Assembly (NCBI RefSeq): GCF_004959935.1
Contig: NZ_SMYN01000002.1
Coordinates: forward strand, 248,001-312,000
Origin: Falsirhodobacter xinxiangensis
GTDB lineage: Bacteria; Pseudomonadota; Alphaproteobacteria; Rhodobacterales; Rhodobacteraceae
Length of the DNA stretch: 64,000 bases
Direction: 5' to 3'
A model generated the notes under the pieces. It saw only the letters and a program-made list of their open reading frames with translations, was not told the DNA's origin and ran no database searches. Each line of letters begins with the position of its first letter. The first letter of the stretch is position 1. The position numbers and the translations under genes were made by a program. Below, in pieces: positions 35,071 through 43,459 of the stretch.

Positions 35071-35212
35071 TCGCGCAGTTTGGCGTTGCCTGCGTGGGCG
35101 GTCAATCGGGCCCAAATGTAAATAACCTTCACATGCCCCCTTGAAGCGCGGGAGCGGAATAACGATCTGGAGCATGTGAAACCAATTCACATCCAACCGG
35201 GAGACCGCCTGA

Positions 35213-35638
35213 ATGAACAGCTATTCACCCGCAGCCGCCCGTTCCGGCGGCATCCTTACCTGGCCACGGCAGATCGAAGCCTGGCTCGATGCGCGGGGCA
35301 AACCCGCGTGGATCGCCGCGATGATCCTTGGGTTCATCTTCGTCTGGCCCGTCGGGCTTGCCATCCTCGCCTACATGATCTGGAGCAAACGCATGTTCAA
35401 CCGGAGCTGTGGCCGCCGCGCCACCACCGTCTTCACCGCCGCGAAATCCAGCGGCAACTCGGCCTTCGACGCCTACAAGGCCGACACGCTGCGCCGTCTG
35501 GAAGAAGAGCAGAACGCGTTCGAATCCTTCCTTCAGCGCCTGCGCGAGGCCAAGGACAAGCAGGAGTTCGACGCCTTCATGGAAGATCGCGCGCGCACGA
35601 AAACGCCGGTCGCCGTTGAAGACGACGCCCGCAACTGA
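35213..35638 (+). CDS. DUF2852 membrane protein
   Basis: 141 residues. One strong membrane helix (AAMILGFIFVWPVGLAILAY, residues ~41-60) followed by a cytoplasmic basic/acidic helix region with heptads (TLRRLEEEQNAFESFLQRL) ending near FDAFMEDRART. This is the DUF2852 layout, found only in alphaproteobacteria as far as I know. Function unknown. Divergent from glnE; closed by a hairpin at 35646-35667. Confidence 0.82.
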   Translation: MNSYSPAAARSGGILTWPRQIEAWLDARGKPAWIAAMILGFIFVWPVGLAILAYMIWSKRMFNRSCGRRATTVFTAAKSSGNSAFDAYKADTLRRLEEEQNAFESFLQRLREAKDKQEFDAFMEDRARTKTPVAVEDDARN

Positions 35639-35645
35639 CATCTTC

Positions 35646-35667
35646 GGGGCGGCGCCCAAGCCGCCCC
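35646..35667 (+). terminator. Terminator after DUF2852 gene
   Basis: GGGGCGGC and GCCGCCCC make an 8-bp stem with a 6-base loop followed by GTTT. It lies 8 bp after the stop and 20 bp before the RDD gene, so some read-through is likely. Confidence 0.65.
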
Positions 35668-35686
35668 GTTTCCATACCGAGGGACA

Positions 35687-36145
35687 ATGATGACCTACGC
35701 CACGATGATGGACGCCCTGCCCGACCCCGACCGCCACGCCGAATTCTATGACGGCGTCACGACCAAACGCGGGCTGGCTTGGCTGGTCGATCTTCTCCTG
35801 ATCTTTGCGATCACGGTGATCATCATTCCCTTCACCGCCTTTACGGCGCTGTTCTTTTATCCGCTCCTTTATCTTACGGTCAGCTTCTGCTATCGCTGGG
35901 TGGCGTTGACGCGCAAATCCGCAACGCCGGGGATGCGCCTGTTCGGGATCGAGTTCCTGAACGCCCGCGGCGAACGGCTGGGCGGGATCGAGTCGCTGCT
36001 GCACGTCATCGGCTATACCTTCTCCATCGGCACATTGCTGGTTCAGGTGCTGTCGGTGTCGCTGATGCTGACGACACGGCGCGGACAGGGTCTGACGGAC
36101 CTCGTTCTGGGGACGGTCGCGATCAATCGTGCGGCACGGCACTGA
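35687..36145 (+). CDS. RDD family membrane protein
   Basis: 152 residues. RDD motif pattern: TTKRGLAWLVDLLLIFAITV (R and D in the first helix), a second helix with FYPLLYLTVSFCYRWVALTRKSATPGMRLFGIEF and a third near LMLTTRRGQGLTDLVLGTV. Family members are small integral membrane proteins of mostly unknown role; some are proposed ion antiporters. GAGGGACA immediately precedes the first ATG. Upstream of bpt on the same strand. Confidence 0.85.
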   Translation: MMTYATMMDALPDPDRHAEFYDGVTTKRGLAWLVDLLLIFAITVIIIPFTAFTALFFYPLLYLTVSFCYRWVALTRKSATPGMRLFGIEFLNARGERLGGIESLLHVIGYTFSIGTLLVQVLSVSLMLTTRRGQGLTDLVLGTVAINRAARH

Positions 36146-36242
36146 ATTCAACCTTCGCTTGACAAAAATGCGAAGCGGGCGGAGCTTGGCTGACCTGTAG
36201 GCAGTTGCTACATTCACCGGCAGGATCAGAAGCGATCAGGTC

Positions 36243-37067
36243 ATGCGTCATACACTTCCCATTGCGCCCCAGTTCTATGTGACGGCACCGCAGGCCTGCC
36301 CCTATCTGGACGGGCGGATGGAGCGTAAGCTATTCACCGCGCTTCAGGGTGAACACGCGCAGACGTTGAACGACGCGCTGTCCAAGCAGGGGTTCCGCCG
36401 GTCGCAGAACGTTCTTTATCGCCCCTCCTGCGCCGAATGCTCGGCCTGCCTTTCGGCCCGCATCCGGGTCGCCGATTTCGAGCCGTCGCGCACGCAGCGG
36501 CGCATCCTGAAGAAGAACGACGGGCTGAAGCGGAACGCGACCTCGCCTTGGGCGACCGAGGATCAGTATGCGCTGTTCCGCCGCTATCTCGATGCGCGCC
36601 ACGCGGATGGCGGGATGGCCGACATGGACATCTTCGAATTCGCCGCGATGATCGAAGAAACGCCGATCCGCAGCCGCGTCATCGAATATACCCGCGAGAT
36701 CGGCGGCGGAGAGCGCGATCTGAGCGCGGTTTGCCTGACCGACATCTTCGACGACGGGCTGAGCATGGTCTACTCGTTCTACGACCCCGCCCTGCGCGAT
36801 CACAGCCTTGGCGCGTTCCTGATCCTGGACCACGTTCGGATCGCGCGCGAGGCTGGGCTGCCCTATGTCTATCTGGGCTATTGGGTGCCCGGCAGCCGCA
36901 AGATGGGCTACAAGGCGAACTACTCGGCGCTGGAAATCTACAAGGGCGGCGCCTGGCAGGAGCTCGGCGATGCCGAGGCCCACAGCTCCGAACTGCATCC
37001 CCTGTCCGTCGATCCGATCGCCGAGCAGGTCGCGAAGATCAGCCTACCGGAGGCTCGCCGCGGTTAG
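36243..37067 (+). CDS. bpt: Aspartate/glutamate leucyl- (arginyl-)tRNA-protein transferase
   Basis: 274 residues. Adds leucine from Leu-tRNA to proteins that start with aspartate or glutamate, marking them for ClpS/ClpAP. Landmarks: [14 protein letters not shown] at the start, the cysteine cluster [16 protein letters not shown] near residue 61 and [24 protein letters not shown] near 206, characteristic of the ATE/Bpt fold. Its last 24 bp overlap the convergent autoinducer-binding gene. Confidence 0.93.
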   Translation: MRHTLPIAPQFYVTAPQACPYLDGRMERKLFTALQGEHAQTLNDALSKQGFRRSQNVLYRPSCAECSACLSARIRVADFEPSRTQRRILKKNDGLKRNATSPWATEDQYALFRRYLDARHADGGMADMDIFEFAAMIEETPIRSRVIEYTREIGGGERDLSAVCLTDIFDDGLSMVYSFYDPALRDHSLGAFLILDHVRIAREAGLPYVYLGYWVPGSRKMGYKANYSALEIYKGGAWQELGDAEAHSSELHPLSVDPIAEQVAKISLPEARRG

Positions 37068-37514
37068 GCTGCGAAGGGTCGCAAGATCCTCGCCCGGCTC
37101 GCGCGTCAGATCGTGAATCTCGGTCACGAGGCCGATCATCTGGTCGATCTCGTCCCCTGTGAACTCGTCTCCCGACCGCGTCAGCCCGGCAAGCGTCCGC
37201 GATGCGGGCGTTCCGAGCGAAAAGGCGACGCCATGCTCGATCCCGTGCTGGCGGGCATGGACCATGACATCCTCATGATCCTCGTCCGGGATGTCGTTCC
37301 ACCGGATGAACCCGGTTTCCCGCAGCCCCCACCGAACCACCGGGTCGGACAGCATGAAGCCTCGTTCGGTATAGAAGCGAATCCATTCGTCCGGGTAAGT
37401 CTGATAGAGTAGGGTTGGACTGGTGAAGCGGATATGGATCGCCAGTGCATAGCCCGTATCACAAATCAGCGACAGTTTTCGCAGCCGGTGTGTAACCTCT
37501 TCAACCTTAGACAT
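37044..37514 (-). CDS. Autoinducer-binding-domain protein lacking HTH
   Basis: 156 residues that consist only of a LuxR-type ligand domain. The conserved pocket residues are present: W and Y in [15 protein letters not shown] in [10 protein letters not shown] in FIRWNDI and G in HGVAFSLG. After the last helix ([21 protein letters not shown]) the protein stops; no helix-turn-helix follows in any frame because the gene ends inside bpt. It cannot bind DNA alone and may bind a ligand or dimerise with the full-length LuxR encoded divergently. No luxI homologue is in the window. Confidence 0.8.
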   Translation of the reverse strand: MSKVEEVTHRLRKLSLICDTGYALAIHIRFTSPTLLYQTYPDEWIRFYTERGFMLSDPVVRWGLRETGFIRWNDIPDEDHEDVMVHARQHGIEHGVAFSLGTPASRTLAGLTRSGDEFTGDEIDQMIGLVTEIHDLTREPGEDLATLRSLTAASLR

Positions 37515-37630
37515 TTGTCAGCAATACCTATTAACCCAATACGTTCATCATCTGTCTTCCGACACGCTTTGATGAGCTATACGACTCGCAAAGCTAAGCA
37601 ATAGTGAATAGCAAGCAGGTTGTGAGATCG
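37515..37630. promoter_or_regulatory. Divergent control region of the LuxR-type pair
   Basis: 116 bp, AT-richer than its surroundings, between the starts of the two autoinducer-binding genes. It contains GCTTTG (37566-37571) and CAAAGC (37589-37594), an inverted pair 17 bp apart, but nothing close to a classic 20-bp lux box. It should hold both promoters. Confidence 0.45.
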
Positions 37631-38239
37631 ATGCCCAAATCAGCCAACCAGCTTGACGAAGCCGCCCGACTGTCGCCGGTGGGCTTCTATATTGCACTGC
37701 ATGTCGGTTTTTCGTTTCCGCAAGAGGAGGTGAATCGCCTGCCTCTGCCATGGGTCGAATACTACACGATTCACGGTCTGGGCGTTCACGATCCGGTCAT
37801 GCGCTGGTTCTACTCCTCGCCCGGCAGCATCATCCGGTGGTCCGCGATCGACATCGCCGATCCGCGCGGCGTGATGGCCGCCGCGCACGAGCATGGGCTG
37901 ATCCACGGGGCGGCCGCCACGATCACCGGACTGGCCGGACGGCGCAGCTATGCCAACTTCTTTCGCGACGATCGTCCTTTCACCGATGACGAGCTGGAGC
38001 AGCTGTTCACGATCCTGTCCCACCTTCACGACGGCGATCTGGAAGATGTTTCCCTGACCCCCGCAGAAGTAGAGGCTCTGCGAATGCAATCCGAGGGCAA
38101 ACGCCTGAAGCAGATCGCGTGGGAGCTGGGAATATCCGTCTCTGCCGTGAAGGCGCGGCTGGCAAGCGCGAAGCGCAAGCTTGGCGCGCAGACGGCATCG
38201 CAGGCAGCAGTTCTGGCAACGGCGCGGCGCATCTTCTGA
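37631..38239 (+). CDS. LuxR family regulator with autoinducer-binding domain
   Basis: 202 residues from the ATG at 37631; a GTG at 37604 would add nine. Ligand domain (residues ~10-130) keeps W and Y (LPLPWVEYYTIHG), D-P (GVHDPVMRW), W (IIRWSAI) and G (IHGAAATITG). The LuxR DNA-binding helix-turn-helix follows at ~140-200: VSLTPAEVEALRMQSEGKRL, IAWELGISVSAVKARLASAKRKLG. It is complete, so a solo or quorum-sensing LuxR. Its signal is unknown. Followed by the leader of the DUF475 gene. Confidence 0.88.
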   Translation: MPKSANQLDEAARLSPVGFYIALHVGFSFPQEEVNRLPLPWVEYYTIHGLGVHDPVMRWFYSSPGSIIRWSAIDIADPRGVMAAAHEHGLIHGAAATITGLAGRRSYANFFRDDRPFTDDELEQLFTILSHLHDGDLEDVSLTPAEVEALRMQSEGKRLKQIAWELGISVSAVKARLASAKRKLGAQTASQAAVLATARRIF

Positions 38240-38254
38240 TCGGCTCGCGGAAAA

Positions 38255-38284
38255 TTGTTGCCGTGTGACAAAACGCGCTATAGA
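38255..38284 (+). promoter_or_regulatory. Candidate promoter of DUF475 leader
   Basis: TTGTTG at 38255-38260 and TATAGA at 38279-38284 with an 18-bp spacer. Transcription would start near 38291, directly at the first hairpin of the leader. Confidence 0.45.
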
Positions 38285-38290
38285 TAACGA

Positions 38291-38457
38291 CAGCGCCCGA
38301 AAGGGCGATACGGTGACCGGGCCCCTCTGGCGTCAGTAATGCGGCAACTCACGTGATGTCGGCACCGAAGCGTTCGCGCCGCATGGACGTTTATATTAAT
38401 GACCCAATTTGACGCAAAGCGGGCCTCTGCCCGTCATGCCGCTATCCGGGGGTTCGC
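38291..38457 (+). ncRNA. Structured 5' leader, candidate riboswitch-like element (terC-type)
   Basis: About 167 nt between the candidate promoter and the DUF475 ATG. It opens with CGCCC-GAAA-GGGCG (38294-38307, GNRA tetraloop). CGGTG (38311) can pair with CACCG (38363) and, interlaced with it, ATGCGGC (38339) with GCCGCAT (38378): a possible pseudoknot. A last hairpin CGGGC-CTCT-GCCCG (38420-38433) stands before the GGGGG ribosome binding site. Rfam lists a terC motif upstream of TerC-type genes in alphaproteobacteria (from memory); this may be an example. The manganese yybP-ykoY consensus is not seen. Confidence 0.55.
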
Positions 38458-39534
38458 ATGACCACTGCACCGCAAAAATCGACGCTGTCCTATCTGACCT
38501 GGGCCTTCGTCTCCACCGTCATCGGTCTTGGCCTCGGCGCCTGGCTGGGATGGGAGACGACCGGGACGATCGGCGGCACGTTGACCATCTTCTTCATCGT
38601 CGCCGTTCTTGCGGTGCTTGAAATCTCGTTGTCCTTCGACAACGCGATCGTCAACGCCAACAAGCTGAAGGACATGACGCCGGTCTGGCAGCGCCGCTTC
38701 CTGACCTGGGGTATCCTGATCGCCGTCTTCGGCATGCGGATCGTGTTCCCCGTCCTGATCGTGGTCGTGGCGGCCAATGTCGGCCCTTGGGAAGCCATGG
38801 TCATGGCTGCGTCGCAGCCGGACGAATATTCGCGCATCATGCATGACGCCCACCTGCCCATCGCGGCTTTCGGTGGCGCCTTCCTGATGATGGTCGCACT
38901 GAAATTCTTCTTCGACCACGAGAAGGATATCCACTGGGTCGCATCCATCGAGAACTGGGCAGCGCGCTATTCTTCGATCCGCGGGATCGAGATTGCGGTC
39001 GTCCTCTGCATCATGCTCGCCTTCTCGCGCTTCCTGCCGCCGGAATACGCGCAGACGTTCATGAACTCGGCGATCTGGGGCCTGCTGACCTTCCTTCTGG
39101 TCGAAGTGCTGGGCGGTATCCTCGACAAGAACGAGGAAGCCATGTCGGGCGCGGCCAAGGGCGGTCTGGGCGCGTTCCTGTATCTTGAGGTGCTGGACGC
39201 ATCCTTCTCGTTCGACGGCGTGATCGGGGCCTTCGCGCTGACGCACAACCTGTTCATCATCGCCATCGGTCTGGGCGTCGGCGCGATGTATGTGCGTTCG
39301 ATGACCATCATGCTGGTCGAACGCGGCACGCTGACGCAATACCGCTATCTGGAGCACGGCGCCTTCTATGCCATCCTGATCCTGTCGGTCATCATGTTCC
39401 TGCAATGTCTGCCGGGCGTGGCGATCCCCGAGGTCATCACCGGCCTTGGCGGTGCGACGTTGATCGGGATCGCGCTCTGGTCTTCGATACGTTGGAACAA
39501 GGCGAACCCGGGCGTGGACGTCCACTCGCACTAA
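38458..39534 (+). CDS. DUF475/TerC-like integral membrane protein
   Basis: 358 residues, about eight to nine membrane helices. Family markers are VLEISLSFDNAIVNANKL (acidic, asparagine-rich helix near residue 54) and its repeat-like partner LEVLDASFSFDGVIGAFAL near 242: two S-F-D motifs that are thought to form a metal path in TerC/DUF475 proteins. Related TerC and Alx proteins are linked to manganese export or metal loading of secreted proteins. A metal transport role here is inference, supported by the structured leader. Confidence 0.85.
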   Translation: MTTAPQKSTLSYLTWAFVSTVIGLGLGAWLGWETTGTIGGTLTIFFIVAVLAVLEISLSFDNAIVNANKLKDMTPVWQRRFLTWGILIAVFGMRIVFPVLIVVVAANVGPWEAMVMAASQPDEYSRIMHDAHLPIAAFGGAFLMMVALKFFFDHEKDIHWVASIENWAARYSSIRGIEIAVVLCIMLAFSRFLPPEYAQTFMNSAIWGLLTFLLVEVLGGILDKNEEAMSGAAKGGLGAFLYLEVLDASFSFDGVIGAFALTHNLFIIAIGLGVGAMYVRSMTIMLVERGTLTQYRYLEHGAFYAILILSVIMFLQCLPGVAIPEVITGLGGATLIGIALWSSIRWNKANPGVDVHSH

Positions 39535-39540
39535 TCAAAA

Positions 39541-39560
39541 GGCCCGCCTCTCGGCGGGCC
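39541..39560. terminator. Bidirectional intrinsic terminator after DUF475 gene
   Basis: GGCCCGCC, loop TCTC, GGCGGGCC, flanked by AAAA and TTTTT. It serves both the DUF475 gene and the minus-strand gene ending at 39565. Confidence 0.92.
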
Positions 39561-39564
39561 TTTT

Positions 39565-39849
39565 TCATTTCAGGGCAGAGGTCACGATCCCCGCCCTATC
39601 CGCGGCACGTTGCCAGCTTCCTCGCAACCAAGCCTCGTGGCAGGCCCAGGCGGTCATCGGATCTGTCGCCATGCCAAGGCGGCGCAGGTGCCCAGCATAA
39701 TCCTCGGCTGCGCTGGCACCCGCTTCGGCAATGGCACGCGCGATCTGCTGCTGGCGGCGTGCACCGGCAAGCTGCGCCGCACAGACCGTTTCCAGCCAAT
39801 TTCCCGCAACGCGTGTTGCCGATGTCTTGTCGGGCTTTGACGCAATCAT
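39565..39849 (-). CDS. Hypothetical 94-residue protein
   Basis: Starts at the ATG at 39849, preceded by GGGAGG; the frame is open to 39912 but has no better start. The sequence (MIASKPDKTSATRVAGNWLE, then AQLAGARRQQQIARAIAEAG and a tryptophan-rich C-terminal helix) is predicted all-helical and soluble. The pattern is faintly like phasins, but I cannot place it in a family. Alone between two terminators/promoters. Confidence 0.6.
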   Translation of the reverse strand: MIASKPDKTSATRVAGNWLETVCAAQLAGARRQQQIARAIAEAGASAAEDYAGHLRRLGMATDPMTAWACHEAWLRGSWQRAADRAGIVTSALK

Positions 39850-39963
39850 GTGATGCCTCCCCTCCTCACAATCTGCACGGGTTATCTTGTGCCCGAATCG
39901 TTCGCCGTCCAAACGAAAGTATGAGGGTGCGGCAAAAAGGGCCGGGTTTCCCCGGCCCTTCGC

Positions 39964-40512
39964 TTATTTGTCGACCGTGACCCGAACCATCCGGTCCGGG
40001 GTCGCGGGCGGCTCGCCCTTGGCGATGGCGTCAACCACCTCCATCCCGGAGACGACCTGCCCGACGACGGTGTATTGCCCGTTCAGGAAATCGCCCGGCG
40101 CGAACATGATGAAGAACTGGCTATTGGCCGAATCCGGGCTCTGAGCCCGCGCCATGCCGACGGTCCCACGCTGGAACGGAATGTCCGAGAACTCGGCCGG
40201 CAGGTCGGGACGCGACGATCCACCCATGCCCGACTGCGCGGATACGGCACCCTTGCCGAATTCGACATCGCCCGTCTGGGCCATGAACCCATCGATGACG
40301 CGGTGGAACACCACGTCGTCATAGGCGCCATCCTCGGCCAGCGCGACGATCTGGGCGACGTGCTGCGGGGCGACGTCGGGCAGCAGGTCGATCACGACCG
40401 TGCCTTTCGCCGCGCCGCCGACTTCGATCACCAGATTCGGCCCCGGGCCGTCCTCTTGCGCGAAGACGGGCGCTGCCGCCAGCACCAGGGCTGCCGCAAG
40501 CAGCTTACGCAT
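39964..40512 (-). CDS. Periplasmic cyclophilin-type peptidyl-prolyl isomerase
   Basis: 182 residues from the ATG at 40512 (a TTG at 40521 is the alternative). Signal peptide MRKLLAAALVLAAAPVFA, so exported. Cyclophilin core: VVFHRVIDGFMAQTGDVEFG (catalytic R and F-x-x-Q), SQFFIMFAPGDFLNGQYTVVG with the F-F and conserved L-N-G-x-Y-T-V. Speeds proline isomerisation during periplasmic folding. The start lies inside the last 8 bp of the upstream cyclophilin gene. Confidence 0.9.
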   Translation of the reverse strand: MRKLLAAALVLAAAPVFAQEDGPGPNLVIEVGGAAKGTVVIDLLPDVAPQHVAQIVALAEDGAYDDVVFHRVIDGFMAQTGDVEFGKGAVSAQSGMGGSSRPDLPAEFSDIPFQRGTVGMARAQSPDSANSQFFIMFAPGDFLNGQYTVVGQVVSGMEVVDAIAKGEPPATPDRMVRVTVDK

Positions 40513-41011
40513 CGGCAGCAACCCGCACCTTGATCATGCGGTCCGGCGTGGTCGGCGGTTCGCCGCGCACGATGGCATCCACGAAATCCATGCCCGAGAT
40601 GACGCGGCCATAGACCGTGTATTGCCCGTTCAGGAAGTGGTTGTCGCGGAAGTTGATGAAGAACTGGCTGTTGGCCGAGTTCGGGTTGGCCGAACGCGCG
40701 GCGCCCAGCGTGCCACGGTCATGCGGCAGTTTCGAAAATTCCGCCGGCAGGTCCGGCAGGTCCGAACCGCCCGTTCCGGCACGGCGGATGTCGAAGTTCT
40801 GCTCGGCATTGCCGTTCGCCACGTCGCCGGTCTGGGCCATGAAGCCTTCGATCACGCGGTGGAAGACCACGTTGTCATAGGCACCGGCGCGGGCCAGTTC
40901 CTTCATCCGCTCCGAATGTTTCGGCGCGACATCCGGCAGCAGCTGGATGACGACGTCGCCATCCTTCAGCGTGACGATGATCGTGTTTTCGGGATCGGTA
41001 ATATCGGCCAT
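40505..41011 (-). CDS. Cytoplasmic cyclophilin-type peptidyl-prolyl isomerase
   Basis: 168 residues from the ATG at 41011, no signal peptide. Same core as its downstream neighbour: VVFHRVIEGFMAQTGDVANG, SQFFINFRDNHFLNGQYTVYG and TTPDRMIKVRV. The two genes are a tandem pair, one cytoplasmic and one exported, translated with an 8-bp overlap. Divergent from pgk. Confidence 0.92.
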   Translation of the reverse strand: MADITDPENTIIVTLKDGDVVIQLLPDVAPKHSERMKELARAGAYDNVVFHRVIEGFMAQTGDVANGNAEQNFDIRRAGTGGSDLPDLPAEFSKLPHDRGTLGAARSANPNSANSQFFINFRDNHFLNGQYTVYGRVISGMDFVDAIVRGEPPTTPDRMIKVRVAADA

Positions 41012-41132
41012 CGGGGCCTCCTTCGTGCCATTGACGGGCGGGAGCCTAAACGCGCGGGCCGGGAAGGGAAAGCCCGGTTGACGCCGCGCGCCGGATCGGG
41101 TGCAAATCGTCCAAACGGTTTCGGAGACGCAG

Positions 41133-42326
41133 ATGGGCTGGAAAACACTCGACGATCTGGATTTGCAAGGCAAGGTTGTATTGCTGCGCGTGGACGTGAA
41201 CGTCCCGATGGAGGACGGGATCGTCACCGACGCGACCCGCATCGAAAAGATCGTCCCCACGATCGAAGATGTGCTGGAAAAAGGCGGCAAGCCCGTGCTT
41301 CTGGCCCATTTCGGCCGCCCCAAGGGCAAGGTCGTGCCGGAGATGAGCCTTGAGCACATCCTGCCCGCGCTGGAAAAGGCCCTGCCGGGCCGCCACGTCC
41401 TGTTCGCCGATGACAGCATCGGCGAAGCTGCGAGCCATGTCATCAAGGGCGCCCGTCCAGACAGCGTTGTGCTGTTGGAGAACACCCGTTTCCATGCGGG
41501 CGAGGAAAAGAACGACCCCGAACTTGCGAAGGCCTTCGCCGCGCTGGGCGACATCTATGTCAACGACGCGTTCTCGGCGGCCCACCGCGCCCATGCCTCG
41601 ACCGAAGGGATCGCGCGTCTGCTGCCCTCGGCGGCGGGGCGGCTGATGGAGGCGGAACTTCGCGCATTGGACGCGGCACTTGGCAAGCCGGAGCGTCCAG
41701 TGGTCGCGGTCGTCGGCGGGGCCAAGGTTTCGACGAAGCTGGACCTGCTTGGCAACCTCGTGACCAAAGTGGACCATCTGGTGATCGGCGGCGGGATGGC
41801 GAATACCTTCCTCGTCGCCCAGGGGATCGAGGTCGGCAAGTCGCTGGCCGAACGCGACATGGCAGATACGGCGCGCGCGATCATCGAGAAAGCCAAAGCC
41901 GCCGGCTGCACCATCCACCTGCCCGTCGATGTGGTCGTGGCGCGGGAATTCCGCGCGGGCGCCGCGAACGAGACGGTGGCGGCGGACGCCTGCCCCGCCG
42001 ATGCGATGATCCTTGATGCCGGGCCGCAGACCGTGGCCGCGCTGGCGAAAGTCTTTGCCGAGGCGAAGACGCTGATCTGGAACGGCCCCCTCGGCGCGTT
42101 CGAGATCGAGCCTTTCGACGCCGCGACCAACGCCGCCGCGAAACAGGCCGCCGACCTGACCCGCGAGGGCAAGCTCGTATCGGTTGCGGGTGGCGGCGAT
42201 ACGGTGGCTGCGCTGAACAAGGCCGGGGCCGCGCAGGACTTCACCTATATCTCCACCGCGGGGGGCGCCTTCCTCGAATGGATGGAAGGAAAGGACCTTC
42301 CCGGCGTGATCGCGCTCAACAACTAA
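41133..42326 (+). CDS. pgk: Phosphoglycerate kinase
   Basis: 397 residues from the ATG at 41133 (GGAG at -10). Makes ATP from 1,3-bisphosphoglycerate in glycolysis and works in reverse for gluconeogenesis. Markers: [24 protein letters not shown], the hinge [18 protein letters not shown] and the nucleotide site [11 protein letters not shown] near the end. Followed by fba. Confidence 0.96.
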   Translation: MGWKTLDDLDLQGKVVLLRVDVNVPMEDGIVTDATRIEKIVPTIEDVLEKGGKPVLLAHFGRPKGKVVPEMSLEHILPALEKALPGRHVLFADDSIGEAASHVIKGARPDSVVLLENTRFHAGEEKNDPELAKAFAALGDIYVNDAFSAAHRAHASTEGIARLLPSAAGRLMEAELRALDAALGKPERPVVAVVGGAKVSTKLDLLGNLVTKVDHLVIGGGMANTFLVAQGIEVGKSLAERDMADTARAIIEKAKAAGCTIHLPVDVVVAREFRAGAANETVAADACPADAMILDAGPQTVAALAKVFAEAKTLIWNGPLGAFEIEPFDAATNAAAKQAADLTREGKLVSVAGGGDTVAALNKAGAAQDFTYISTAGGAFLEWMEGKDLPGVIALNN

Positions 42327-42421
42327 CTTTCTGGGGGGCCGTTAGCGCGAACGTCATTGCGGCGTCACGAACGGCCCTCTAACCCTTTTCACCAGTCACT
42401 TTTTTCCCAAAGGAAGCCGAT
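42327..42421 (+). promoter_or_regulatory. pgk-fba spacer with long-range inverted repeat
   Basis: GGGCCGTT (42336-42343) and AACGGCCC (42370-42377) can pair around a 26-base loop that contains further GACG/CGTC-type pairs, then a T-rich stretch (CCCTTTTCACC ... ACTTTTTTCCC). It could be a terminator of pgk or an attenuator of fba. GGAAGCCGAT is the fba ribosome binding site. Confidence 0.4.
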
Positions 42422-43351
42422 ATGCGTGCCAGCAGGACAGTCCAGAAGATCCTCGCCAATTACGAGGGCGAAACCCCCGGCGTGAAGGCGAACCTCGCCC
42501 GCATGCTGATGGAAGGGAAGCTGGGCGGCACCGGCAAGATGATCATCCTGCCCGTGGACCAAGGTTTCGAACACGGCCCCGCGCGCAGCTTCGCGCCGAA
42601 TCCGGCGGGCTACGACCCCCACTACCATTACCAACTGGCGATCGACGCAGGGCTGTCAGCCTATGCCGCGCCGCTTGGCCCGCTGGAGGCTGGCGCCGAC
42701 ACGTTCGCGGGCCAGATCCCGACGATCCTGAAGGTGAACTCGGCCAACAGCCTGATGTCGGACACCGCGGGCAAGAACCAGGCGATCACCGCGTCGGTCG
42801 ATGATGCGCTGCGTCTGGGCTGCTCGGCGATCGGCTTCACCATCTATCCGGGTTCGGACATGGCGTTGGACATGTTCGAAGAAATCGTCGAGATGCGCAA
42901 AGAGGCTGCGGCCAAGGGCGTTGCGACCGTCATCTGGTCCTATCCCCGCGGCGAGGCGATCACCAAGGACGGTGAAACCGGCATCGACGTGGCGGCCTAT
43001 GCTGCGCATATCGCGGCCCTGCTGGGCGCGCATATCATCAAGATCAAGCTTTCGACCGATCACCTGATGCTGCCCGAGGCCAAGAAGGTCTACGAGAAAG
43101 AACAGATCGACATCTCCGATCTGGCCGCGCGGGTTCGCCACTGCGTCCAGTCGTCCTTCAACGGTCGCCGCATCATCGTCTTCTCGGGCGGTGCGGCGAA
43201 GGGTGCGGACGCGGTCTATGACGACGCCCGCGCGATTCTGGCAGGCGGCGGCAACGGCTCGATCATCGGTCGGAACTCGTTCCAGCGTTCGCGCGAGGAT
43301 GCGCTGGCCATGCTGCAAAAGCTGGTCGACATCTATAAAGGCAAGGCCTGA
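42422..43351 (+). CDS. fba: Class I fructose-bisphosphate aldolase (DhnA/FbaB type)
   Basis: 309 residues. Schiff-base aldolase of the archaeal/DhnA branch rather than the metal-dependent class II type. Markers: MIILPVDQGFEHGPARSF, VIWSYPRGEAI, HIIKIKLSTDHL with the active-site lysine region near residue 205, and the phosphate loop RRIIVFSGGAAKG. Splits fructose 1,6-bisphosphate into two triose phosphates. A very strong terminator follows. Confidence 0.92.
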   Translation: MRASRTVQKILANYEGETPGVKANLARMLMEGKLGGTGKMIILPVDQGFEHGPARSFAPNPAGYDPHYHYQLAIDAGLSAYAAPLGPLEAGADTFAGQIPTILKVNSANSLMSDTAGKNQAITASVDDALRLGCSAIGFTIYPGSDMALDMFEEIVEMRKEAAAKGVATVIWSYPRGEAITKDGETGIDVAAYAAHIAALLGAHIIKIKLSTDHLMLPEAKKVYEKEQIDISDLAARVRHCVQSSFNGRRIIVFSGGAAKGADAVYDDARAILAGGGNGSIIGRNSFQRSREDALAMLQKLVDIYKGKA

Positions 43352-43357
43352 CAACAC

Positions 43358-43389
43358 ACGGTTTCCCGGCATCCGTGCCGGGAAACCGT
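43358..43389 (+). terminator. Strong intrinsic terminator after fba
   Basis: A 14-bp perfect stem (left arm ending GGTTTCCCGGCA, right arm beginning TGCCGGGAAACC) with a 4-base loop TCCG and a following TTTT. Confidence 0.92.
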
Positions 43390-43459
43390 TTTGCTTCGGA
43401 TGCCCCCTGTGGCATGATCCTGTCCGAAGCCCCCGCGATGAGGGGCGATGAGGCAGACA

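Noticed and set aside
37515-37630. Classic 20-bp lux box
   Set aside because: No sequence close to ACCTGT-N8-ACAGGT is present; only a widely spaced GCTTTG/CAAAGC pair.
38291-38457. Manganese yybP-ykoY riboswitch
   Set aside because: Suggested by the downstream gene, but the conserved GGGGAGUAG-type core is not present. I keep only an unclassified or terC-type leader.
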